NCBI GenBank assembly: GCA_032586195.1
Contig: JAWHQP010000010.1
Location: forward strand, 1 to 64,000
Direction: 5' to 3'
DNA from: JAWHQP01 sp032586195
Lineage (GTDB): Bacteria; Pseudomonadota; Gammaproteobacteria; Enterobacterales; Pasteurellaceae
Length of the DNA: 64,000 nucleotides
This document shows positions 44,419 to 52,196 of the stretch, piece after piece. Positions within the stretch are counted from its first letter, which is position 1; each line of letters opens with the position of its first letter. The notes under the pieces are model-generated. The model was not told the origin of the DNA. It searched no databases and saw only the letters and a program-made list of their open reading frames with translations. The position numbers and the translations under genes are program-made.

Positions 44419-45183
44419 CTATTTGGTTGAAAAACCGAATTTTTTGTAAATGGTTTTAGCACTGTCGGAGGTTAAGAAATTATAGAAATCACGGCTTTCT
44501 TTATTATCATGATCCTTGATGATCGCAACAGGATATTCCACCGCGGGATGTGAACCGTCCGGGAATACCGCCACAGTTTTCACTTTATCCGTTATCGCGG
44601 CATCAGTGGCATAAACCACACCCAACGGCGATTCGCCTTGCTCCACTAAACGTAAGGCATCACGTACGTTTTTCGCACGGGCCAGTTTGTTTTCCAAATC
44701 GCCCCATTGATGCAATGAAGTGAAAGCGGTTTTAGCGTATTTACCTGCCGGCACATGATCCGGATCACCCACCGCCAAATAGGTGTTATTTAGGGCGCTC
44801 TGCCATTTCGCATTAGATAAATCCACACTGTCGATTTTGCTGTTTTTAGGAGCAATCATGACCAGTTTATTACCGACCAAATCTATACGGCTTGAGGCGA
44901 CAATCGCATTTTTTTCGGCTAAAAAGTCCATCCATTTCTGATCGGCGGAAACAAACACATCCGCCGGCGCGCCTTCGGTAATCTGGCGGGCTAATACGGA
45001 AGAGGAAGCAAATGAAAATACAATTTCTTCATTCGGGTTGGCTTTTTTATATTCATCGGCGACTTCCTGTAAGGCGTTAGTCATAGAAGCGGCGGCGAAA
45101 ACGGTCACTTTAGCCTGAGCCGAAAATGAAATAACGACGCAGCTTAAAGCGAGACCCAATGTGATTTTAGTCAATTTAGACAT
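44419..45183 (-). CDS. modA: Molybdate-binding periplasmic protein
   Basis: The 254 residues start with a Sec signal (about 1-24, ending SAQA) and continue KVTVFAAASMTNALQEVADEY, the ModA oxyanion-site motif, plus VFVSADQKWMDFL and GVVYATDAAI. It delivers molybdate or tungstate to ModBC. AAGGAG precedes the ATG, and a ModE-like box lies 38-69 bases upstream. Confidence 0.95.
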   Translation of the reverse strand: MSKLTKITLGLALSCVVISFSAQAKVTVFAAASMTNALQEVADEYKKANPNEEIVFSFASSSVLARQITEGAPADVFVSADQKWMDFLAEKNAIVASSRIDLVGNKLVMIAPKNSKIDSVDLSNAKWQSALNNTYLAVGDPDHVPAGKYAKTAFTSLHQWGDLENKLARAKNVRDALRLVEQGESPLGVVYATDAAITDKVKTVAVFPDGSHPAVEYPVAIIKDHDNKESRDFYNFLTSDSAKTIYKKFGFSTK

Positions 45184-45220
45184 AAAAACTCCTTTTTATC
45201 AACAAGTTACCAAAATATAA

Positions 45221-45252
45221 CCATTTATATAGGCAATGAATTATATAACGAT
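45221..45252. promoter_or_regulatory. ModE operator between modA and modE
   Basis: TATATAACGAT (45242-45252) is an exact half-site of the ModE palindrome, and CCATTTATATA (45221-45231) is the weaker inverted half, 10 bases away. It is placed to repress modABC when molybdate is bound by ModE. Confidence 0.72.
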
Positions 45253-45326
45253 TATAAAAATAAAAGCTACATTAAAATGCTGCTTTCCATTAAAATGTAG
45301 AAAAAAATAATATGGGGCAAAAAATT

Positions 45327-46106
45327 ATGTTAGATGCGGAAATTTTACTGACCATTAAATTACATAACACGCTTTTTGTTGATCCTAAACGTATCCGTTT
45401 ATTAAAAGAAATTGATCAGTGCGGTTCCATTAATCAGGCGGCAAAAAATGCGAAAGTAAGCTATAAAAGCGCCTGGGATCATTTAGAAGCGATGAATGAA
45501 ATCAGTCCTAAACCGCTGTTGGAACGTAATGTGGGCGGCAAGAACGGCGGCGGTACGAAATTAACCAACTATGCCTTACGATTATTGCAACTTTATGATT
45601 TACTTGAACAAACGCAGGATAAAGCGTTCCAAATCCTGCAGGATGAAAACATTCCTCTGAATAGCGTGCTGTCGGCGACCGCCCGTTTTTCGCTGCAAAG
45701 TAGTGCCAGAAACCAATTTTTCGGTAAGGTCAGTAAGCTCACTATTGACGGCATCCGCTGCTGGGTGGAAATTCAAATCGACGGTTTCAAGCGGCCGCTT
45801 GTCGCCTCCATCACCGAAAAAAGCGCGGTGCGATTACAGCTGGTTTTGGGCAAGGAAGTGATGGTGATGATCAAGGCACCATGGATCAAAACCCAAAAGG
45901 ACGAGCCAACCGACACACAAAATCACTATCTCGGCGAGGTGAGCCATATTTTAGAGTTAGATGAAGGGGAAACGGAAGAAATTACCCTCGACATCGGCAA
46001 TAATATTGAATTCTGTGCGACCCTGCCGAAATCGGAAAACATCAAATTACAGGATCAGCTTTGGGTACATATTGCTCCCGAACAAATCGTCTTGGCAACA
46101 CTTTGA
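45327..46106 (+). CDS. modE: Molybdate-responsive regulator ModE
   Basis: The 259-residue regulator has an N-terminal winged helix (about 10-110: SINQAAKNAKVSYKSAWDHLEAMNE, GGKNGGGTKLT) and tandem C-terminal Mop domains that bind molybdate (SARNQFFGKVSKL repeat). The start MLDAEILLTIKL matches the E. coli start MQAEILLTLKL and has GGGG upstream; a start five codons earlier (45312) is possible. Divergent from modABC. Confidence 0.93.
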   Translation: MLDAEILLTIKLHNTLFVDPKRIRLLKEIDQCGSINQAAKNAKVSYKSAWDHLEAMNEISPKPLLERNVGGKNGGGTKLTNYALRLLQLYDLLEQTQDKAFQILQDENIPLNSVLSATARFSLQSSARNQFFGKVSKLTIDGIRCWVEIQIDGFKRPLVASITEKSAVRLQLVLGKEVMVMIKAPWIKTQKDEPTDTQNHYLGEVSHILELDEGETEEITLDIGNNIEFCATLPKSENIKLQDQLWVHIAPEQIVLATL

Positions 46107-46114
46107 GGTGCAAC

Positions 46115-46543
46115 ATGAAAATTTGGCATAAAGATTACACTCTCGATCAACTCAACGCTATTGGCGAACATTGTTCCTTAGCATATTTAGGCATTCGATT
46201 TACCGCTATCGGCGAGGACTGGCTGGAAGCAACCATGCCGGTGGATGAGCGCACCAAACAGCCCTTTGGCTTGCTTAACGGCGGTTTATCCGTGGCGTTG
46301 GCGGAAAGTTTAGGCTCGGTGGCGGGTAACTGCGTACTGCCCGACGGCTTGGCGGCAGTGGGAGCGGAAGTGAATGCCAGCCATCTCCGCCCTACCACTT
46401 CAGGGGTAGTGACAGCCAGAGCAACCCCCGTTAAATTAGGCAAAACCTTGCAAGTATGGCAAATTGATATTCGCAACGAACAAAATAAGCTCTGCTGTAC
46501 TTCCCGTTTAACCCTATCAATTATAAAAAAGCATAATGCGTGA
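46115..46543 (+). CDS. menI: Hotdog-fold thioesterase (MenI/YdiI-like)
   Basis: The 142-residue protein has the PaaI/YdiI pattern: FGLLNGGLSVALAESLGSVAGN (active-site Glu in ALAES) and VGAEVNASHLRPTTSG. In E. coli YdiI hydrolyses 1,4-dihydroxy-2-naphthoyl-CoA in menaquinone synthesis. GAGG precedes the ATG at 46115. Its stop overlaps the hemH start by 8 bases. Confidence 0.87.
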   Translation: MKIWHKDYTLDQLNAIGEHCSLAYLGIRFTAIGEDWLEATMPVDERTKQPFGLLNGGLSVALAESLGSVAGNCVLPDGLAAVGAEVNASHLRPTTSGVVTARATPVKLGKTLQVWQIDIRNEQNKLCCTSRLTLSIIKKHNA

Positions 46544-47518
46544 AACAAAAATCGGAATCCTACTGGCAAATTTAGGCAGCCCCGATGCTCCTACACCCAA
46601 GGCGATCAGCCGCTATTTAGAGCAATTTTTAACGGACTGCCGTGTGGTGGATCTGCCGCGCTGGAAATGGCTGCCATTGCTGAATTGTGTTATCCTGCCC
46701 ATGCGCTCCAAACGGCTCAGCAAAAACTATCAGTCAATCTGGCTGGATAACATTTCGCCTTTACTGCACATCACGCAACGGCAGCAGCAAAAACTCACCG
46801 CGCTACTGCGGGATCAAGGCATGAATGCCGTGGTGGAAATCGGTATGACCTACGGTCAGCCTTCCATTACTTCAGCGATAGAAAAATTCCGGACGCAGCA
46901 GGTGGAAAAAATCATCGTGCTGCCGCTTTACCCGCAATACAGCAGCACCACCACCGCGCCGGTATTTGATGCCTTTGCCAGAGCGTTACACCATCACCGC
47001 CACATCGTTCCCTTTGAATTTATCCATTCCTACCACAATGATGAAAACTATATTTCAGCCTTAACGGAATCCATCAAAGTGCGGTGCGATACCGACGAGT
47101 TTTTGCTGTTTTCCTTCCACGGCATTCCGCAGCGTTATGAACAACAGGGCGATTACTATCGCCGGCATTGCGAACAAACCGTACAAGCTATCGTGAACAA
47201 ACTGGGGTTGGCGGAACATCGCTGGCGGTTGGTATTTCAATCTCGTTTTGGTACCGAACCCTGGCTACAGCCCTATACGGATGAGTTTCTCACGGACGCA
47301 GCCCGGCAAGGCATAAAAAAATAGCCGTCGTCTGCCCGGGTTTTTCGACCGACTGTCTGGAAACATTAGAAGAAATCGCGGTAGAAAATAAAGAAAATTT
47401 TCTCAGCAACGGTGGCGAAAGCTACCAATATATCCCTGCATTAAACGATTCGGATGCCCACATCACAATGATGGCGCAACTGATTTTAAATAAAGTAAAC
47501 TGTAGAGAGGTACAATAA
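46536..47518 (+). pseudogene. hemH: Ferrochelatase, interrupted by a -1 frameshift in an A-run
   Basis: Ferrochelatase inserts Fe2+ into protoporphyrin IX. The first frame gives 262 residues (GILLANLGSPDAPTP, the SFHGIP active-site motif with the metal His, FQSRFGTEPWLQP) and stops at 47322-47324. The next frame continues without a gap: IAVVCPGFSTDCLETLEEIA...SDAHITMMAQL, ending at 47518. Adding one A to the run of seven at 47315-47321 restores about 327 residues. The run forms a canonical A_AAA_AAA slippery heptamer next to the stop, so programmed or transcriptional slippage, a sequence error, or true loss are all possible. One USS (47077) lies inside. Confidence 0.88.
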
Positions 47519-48180
47519 TGTCAACTATCAGCAAACAACAGGTACTGGATGCCTTTAAATTCCGCAGTGCTTGCCGTTATTACGATCCAAGCAAAAAAAT
47601 CAGCAGAGAAGACATGGATTATATTTTAGAATTAGGTCGTTTATCACCGAGTTCCGTGGGTTCCGAACCGTGGAAATTCGTGGTGTTGCAAAACCCTACA
47701 ATCAGGGCCAAAATCAAACCCGTGGTTTGGGGTATTAAACACCCGATGGAAGACATGAGTCATTTGGTCGTCATTCTGGCGAAGAAAAACGCCCGCTACG
47801 ACTCCGAATTCTTCCGTCAGGGCTTAGCCAAACGCGGCTTAACCCCGGAACAGATGGAAGCCACACTAGCCCGTTATAAATCTTTCCAAACCGATGATAT
47901 CAAGGTACTTGAAAGTGAGCGCGCACTATTCGACTGGTGTTGTAAACAAACCTATATCGCCCTCGGCAATATGATGACGGGTGCCGCCATGATCGGTATC
48001 GACAGCTGCCCGATCGAAGGTTTCAATTACGACGAAGTCAATCGTATTCTCGCCGAGGAAGGCGTGTTTGACGCGAACGAATACGGCGTGTCCTGCATGG
48101 TCACCTTCGGCTACCGGGCTAAAGAAATCACCCGTAAATACCGCAAACCTGCCGAAGAAGTGATCGAATGGGTGGAATAA
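47518..48180 (+). CDS. Nitroreductase-family NAD(P)H oxidoreductase
   Basis: The 220-residue flavoprotein begins STISKQQVLDAFKFRSACRYYDP and has RLSPSSVGSEPWKFVVLQNP (FMN phosphate and ring contacts) and ALGNMMTGAAMIGIDSCPIEGF. It resembles NfsB/YfkO-like enzymes that reduce nitroaromatics, quinones or flavins. Its ATG overlaps the hemH stop (TAATG). Confidence 0.9.
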   Translation: MSTISKQQVLDAFKFRSACRYYDPSKKISREDMDYILELGRLSPSSVGSEPWKFVVLQNPTIRAKIKPVVWGIKHPMEDMSHLVVILAKKNARYDSEFFRQGLAKRGLTPEQMEATLARYKSFQTDDIKVLESERALFDWCCKQTYIALGNMMTGAAMIGIDSCPIEGFNYDEVNRILAEEGVFDANEYGVSCMVTFGYRAKEITRKYRKPAEEVIEWVE

Positions 48181-48191
48181 GGCCGATAGTG

Positions 48192-48674
48192 ATGCAATCA
48201 GACAAAATCCGGCGTAAAGATCGTGCCATCACCGATTACCGGCAAATGTTAGCCATTATGCGGCAATGCGATGTGTGTCGTCTGGGCTTTCAGGATGAGC
48301 AAGGCGTATATATCGTGCCGCTGAATTTCGGCATACGGGAAAACGACGGACGGATTACGCTCTATTTTCACGGCTTTGTAAAAGGGAAGAAAATTGATTT
48401 GATCCGTCAACAACCCGTTGTCGGATTTGAAATGGATCGCAAACATGAAATTGTACATGGTGAAATTGCCTGCCATTACTCCTTTCTTTATCAATGTATT
48501 ATGGGAAAAGGGAAAATTTCACTGGTGGATGAGCCGGAAGAAAAAACGCTTGGATTACAATGTCTAATGCAGCGCTATACACAAAAAACCGATTGGATAT
48601 TTGCAGAAAACGAATTGAAAAAGGTACATGTGATCAAGCTGGAAATTACCCAGTGGTCTTGCAAGGAACACTGA
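48192..48674 (+). CDS. PNPOx-like flavin-binding protein (NimA/pyridoxamine oxidase-related)
   Basis: The 160-residue split-barrel protein has the pattern CRLGFQDEQGVYIVPLNFG, YFHGFVKGKKIDLI and a GEIACHYSFLYQCIMGKGKI stretch. Members bind FMN or haem; NimA-type relatives reduce nitroimidazoles. The start at 48192 was chosen over 48168, which overlaps the previous gene and lacks a ribosome site. Confidence 0.8.
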   Translation: MQSDKIRRKDRAITDYRQMLAIMRQCDVCRLGFQDEQGVYIVPLNFGIRENDGRITLYFHGFVKGKKIDLIRQQPVVGFEMDRKHEIVHGEIACHYSFLYQCIMGKGKISLVDEPEEKTLGLQCLMQRYTQKTDWIFAENELKKVHVIKLEITQWSCKEH

Positions 48675-48679
48675 TTCCG

Positions 48680-48722
48680 AAAAGTGCGGTGTTAAAAACT
48701 CAAGTTTTCAACACCGCGCTTT
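48680..48722. terminator. USS-based terminator between two convergent genes
   Basis: AAAGTGCGGTGTT (48681-48693) with the following AAAAACTC stretch pairs with AAGTTTTCAACACCGCGCTTT ending at 48722. The left arm is an exact USS, the right arm is one base off. It separates the PNPOx-like gene from sucD. Confidence 0.82.
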
Positions 48723-48726
48723 AAGC

Positions 48727-49596
48727 TTACTTCAACACGGTTTTCAACGCCGTACCGATCTCCGCCAGACTGTTTACCGTCATCACGCCTGCCGCCCGCA
48801 ACGCGGCAAATTTTTCATCCGCGGTGCCTTTACCCCCGCTGATAATAGCCCCCGCGTGCCCCATGCGCTTGCCCTTCGGCGCGGTAACGCCCGCAATGTA
48901 GCTGACGACCGGTTTTGTAACGTGAGCCTTAATAAATGCCGCCGCTTCTTCTTCCGCCGAACCACCGATTTCACCTATCATCACGATGGCATCGGTATCG
49001 GGATCAGCCTGAAACAATTTGAGAATGTCAATAAAGCTGGAACCCGGGATAGGATCGCCACCGATCCCCACGCAGGTAGATTGTCCGAAACCTTCATCGC
49101 TGATCTGCTTGACCGCCTCATAGGTCAATGTGCCTGAACGGGAAACAATGCCCACGCGGCCTTTTCTGTGAATGTCACCCGGCATAATGCCGATCTTGCA
49201 TTCTTCGGGAGTAATAATACCCGGGCAATTCGGCCCGATCATAACCACACCCGTTTCGTTTAATTTTTGTTTAATTTGCAGCATATCGAGAGTCGGAATG
49301 CCTTCGGTGATGCATACGATTAATTGCAGACCTGCCGCTATCGCCTCTAATACGGCATCTTTGCAGAACGGAGCCGGCACGTAAATCACCGTTGCCGTTG
49401 CGCCGGTGGTTTCCACTGCCTCACGCACGGTGTTAAATACCGGCAGACCTAAATGAGTGCTGCCGCCCTTGCCGGGAGAAACGCCGCCCGCTAATCGGGT
49501 ACCGTAAGCCAATGCCTGTTCGCTATGGAATGTGCCTTGTCCGCCGGTAAAGCCCTGGCAGATCACCTTAGTATCTTTATTAATTAAAATTGCCAT
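48727..49596 (-). CDS. sucD: Succinyl-CoA synthetase alpha subunit
   Basis: The 289 residues include TKVICQGFTGGQGTFHSEQAL, PNCPGIITPEECKIGIMPG and the phosphohistidine loop RMGHAGAIISGGKG (His about 247). It pairs with SucC to make ATP or GTP from succinyl-CoA. The start overlaps the sucC stop by one base. Confidence 0.97.
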   Translation of the reverse strand: MAILINKDTKVICQGFTGGQGTFHSEQALAYGTRLAGGVSPGKGGSTHLGLPVFNTVREAVETTGATATVIYVPAPFCKDAVLEAIAAGLQLIVCITEGIPTLDMLQIKQKLNETGVVMIGPNCPGIITPEECKIGIMPGDIHRKGRVGIVSRSGTLTYEAVKQISDEGFGQSTCVGIGGDPIPGSSFIDILKLFQADPDTDAIVMIGEIGGSAEEEAAAFIKAHVTKPVVSYIAGVTAPKGKRMGHAGAIISGGKGTADEKFAALRAAGVMTVNSLAEIGTALKTVLK

Positions 49597-50765
49597 TATG
49601 CATTCTCCCCGGCTGCTTTCACTGCCTGCACCGCGGCATCCGTTAAACCGGCTGCCGCGATAATATTTACCCCGCTTTTCGCCAAAATTTCACGTCCTAA
49701 AGCGGCATTATTACCTTCCAGACGCACAATCACAGGCACATTCACTCCGACTTCACGCACGGCTGCGACTACGCCCTCGGCAATTAAATCACAGCGGACA
49801 ATACCACCGAAAATATTGACTAAAATGGATTTTACCGAAGGATCGGAAAGAATAATTTTGAACGCTTCGGCCACCCGCTCTTTGGTGGCGCCGCCTCCCA
49901 CATCAAGGAAGTTGGCCGGCTTACCGCCGTGCAGTTTAATAATATCCATGGTGCCCATGGCAAGCCCCGCTCCGTTCACCATACAACCGATATTACCTTC
50001 CAATGCCACGTAATTCAGATTCCATTTTTCTGCCGCCGCCTCACGGGCGTCTTCCTGACTGAAATCGCGCATTGTTTTAAGATCGGCATGACGGAACAAG
50101 GCATTATCATCTACCACCATTTTGGCATCCAGGCACAGCAGCTGACCTTGCCGAGTCACGATAAGCGGATTAACTTCCAACAAGGCGAGATCTTTTTCTA
50201 CAAATAATTTGCTTAATTGCAAAAAGATTTGAGTGAATTGCTTGATTTGCTCGCCGCTTAAACCCAGTTTAAAAGCGAGTTCTCTGCCCTGATAAGGCTG
50301 ACCGCCCACTAAGGGATCAATAGTTATTTTGTGGATAAGTTCCGGCGTTTGTGCCGCCACTTCTTCAATATTTATACCGCCGGCACCGGAAGCCATAAAC
50401 ACCACACGCTGCATAGTACGATCTACCACCGCGCCCAAATACAATTCCCGAGCAATATCCGAGCATTCTTCCATGTAAATGCAGTTCACAGGTAACCCAT
50501 GGGCATCGGTTTGAAAGGTAACGAGAGACCGTCCAAACCATTTATCCGCAAAAGTCCGGGCTTCCGGTTCATTATGAATCAGCTTCACACCACCCGCTTT
50601 GCCGCGCCCGCCTGCATGAACCTGACACTTCGCCACCCAACGTTCACCGTTTAACCGCTGAATGGCTGCCGCTACTTCATCGGCGTTGTAACAGGCTATT
50701 CCTTTCGCCACAGGCAGTCGGTACTGGGCGAGGATTTGTTTTGCTTGGTATTCGTGTAGGTTCAT
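49596..50765 (-). CDS. sucC: Succinyl-CoA synthetase beta subunit
   Basis: The 389-residue ATP-grasp protein has NLHEYQAKQILAQYRLPVA at the start, KCQVHAGGRGKAGGVKL and the FLDVGGGATKERVAEAF segment near the C-terminus. It follows sucB by 192 bases with a hairpin in between. Confidence 0.97.
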   Translation of the reverse strand: MNLHEYQAKQILAQYRLPVAKGIACYNADEVAAAIQRLNGERWVAKCQVHAGGRGKAGGVKLIHNEPEARTFADKWFGRSLVTFQTDAHGLPVNCIYMEECSDIARELYLGAVVDRTMQRVVFMASGAGGINIEEVAAQTPELIHKITIDPLVGGQPYQGRELAFKLGLSGEQIKQFTQIFLQLSKLFVEKDLALLEVNPLIVTRQGQLLCLDAKMVVDDNALFRHADLKTMRDFSQEDAREAAAEKWNLNYVALEGNIGCMVNGAGLAMGTMDIIKLHGGKPANFLDVGGGATKERVAEAFKIILSDPSVKSILVNIFGGIVRCDLIAEGVVAAVREVGVNVPVIVRLEGNNAALGREILAKSGVNIIAAAGLTDAAVQAVKAAGENA

Positions 50766-50798
50766 TGGATATCCTTTTTAGCAAAAATATGGTGTTAA

Positions 50799-50816
50799 CA
50801 AAAGCTTTCGCTTTTG
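50799..50816 (-). terminator. Hairpin between sucB and sucC
   Basis: CAAAAGC and GCTTTTG form a 7-bp stem with a TTTC loop (GAAA tetraloop on the minus strand). No T-run follows, so it may stabilise or process mRNA ends. Confidence 0.4.
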
Positions 50817-50957
50817 AACGTCGGTTCTATTGACAGCGCCCGAGGCATAACAATCTCATTCGGCGATTGCGTATCATTTTTAAGCTTCACAATCACAACG
50901 GAATAATAAACAAAGCGTATTGGCTACGCCCGGTAAATGTATTATGCTCCCGGCCGA

Positions 50958-52169
50958 TTAAATTTCCAGCAATAGCCGGGTCGGGTCTTCCAGCAGTTCC
51001 TTGATCGCCACTAAGAAACTGACGGACTCGCGGCCGTCAATCAAACGGTGATCGTAAGATAATGCGAGATACATCATCGGACGAATCACCACTTGCCCAT
51101 CCACCGCAACCGGACGCTCTTTGATGGCGTGCATGCCGAGAATCGCCGCCTGCGGCGGATTAATAATCGGCGTTGACATTAACGAACCGAACACGCCGCC
51201 GTTGGTAATGGTAAAATTGCCGCCGGTTAAATCTTCTACGGTTAATTTGCCGTCACGGCCTTTCTCCGCTAACACTTTGATTTCTTTCTCAATATCCGCC
51301 ATACTGAGTTTATCGCAGTTACGAATCACCGGTGTGACCAGGCCACGGGGCGTGGAAACGGCAATGCTGACATCAAAATAATTGTGATAAATAATATCAT
51401 CGCCGTCAATTGAAGCATTCACCACCGGGTAGCGTTTTAACGCTTCAACCACCGCTTTAACGTAGAAAGACATAAAGCCCAAACGGGTACCGTGCTGTTT
51501 CTCAAATTTTTCACCGTATTTTTTGCGTAACGCCATAATCGGCTGCATATCCACTTCGTTGAAGGTTGTTAACATGGCGGTGGAATTTTTTGCCTCCAGC
51601 AGGCGTTCGGCAATACGTTTGCGCAGGCGTGTCATCGGTACGCGTTTTTCTTCGCGATGCCCCAAAACTCGAGAATTCGACACCGCACTTTCCAGCGGTG
51701 AAACCGCTTGTAACGGCGCATTTGCCTGTGCCGCTTTCTGAGCCACTACGCGTTCGACATCCGCAGACGTAATGCGCCCACCTTCCCCGGTTCCCTGCAC
51801 TTCTTGCGCGGTTAAATCATGTGCCGCCAGCAAGCGACGGGCGGCGGGGCCCACGGAATCGGCATGATGATCCGTCGAAGACGGTGCCGGAACGTTTTCC
51901 GTCTGAACGACAGGTGCGACAGACTGTACTTCCGTCGAAACCAAACCCAATAACTGATTGCTCACCACCGTCGCCCCTTCCGGCTGGTCGATACTGACCA
52001 GCACGCCGCTGTTTAAAGCAGGCACTTCCAGTACAACCTTATCCGTTTCAATTTCAACTAAAATTTCGTCACGTTCAATTAAATCCCCTACCGCTTTATG
52101 CCATTTAACCACCGTCGCATCCGCAACCGATTCGGGTAACACTGGGGTTAAAATCTCAAAATTACTCAT
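50958..52169 (-). CDS. sucB: 2-oxoglutarate dehydrogenase E2 (dihydrolipoyl succinyltransferase)
   Basis: The 403 residues contain one lipoyl domain (VEIETDKVVLEVPA, lipoyl Lys about 43), an E3-binding domain (VGPAARRLLAAHDL, about 107-140) and the catalytic domain with SYDHRLIDGRESVSF near the end. An Ala/Pro/Gln-rich linker separates them. It lies 27 bases downstream of sucA. One exact USS (51682-51690) is in the linker region. Confidence 0.97.
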   Translation of the reverse strand: MSNFEILTPVLPESVADATVVKWHKAVGDLIERDEILVEIETDKVVLEVPALNSGVLVSIDQPEGATVVSNQLLGLVSTEVQSVAPVVQTENVPAPSSTDHHADSVGPAARRLLAAHDLTAQEVQGTGEGGRITSADVERVVAQKAAQANAPLQAVSPLESAVSNSRVLGHREEKRVPMTRLRKRIAERLLEAKNSTAMLTTFNEVDMQPIMALRKKYGEKFEKQHGTRLGFMSFYVKAVVEALKRYPVVNASIDGDDIIYHNYFDVSIAVSTPRGLVTPVIRNCDKLSMADIEKEIKVLAEKGRDGKLTVEDLTGGNFTITNGGVFGSLMSTPIINPPQAAILGMHAIKERPVAVDGQVVIRPMMYLALSYDHRLIDGRESVSFLVAIKELLEDPTRLLLEI

Positions 52170-52196
52170 ATCATTTTCCTTTTTGTTCTGTTCGGA

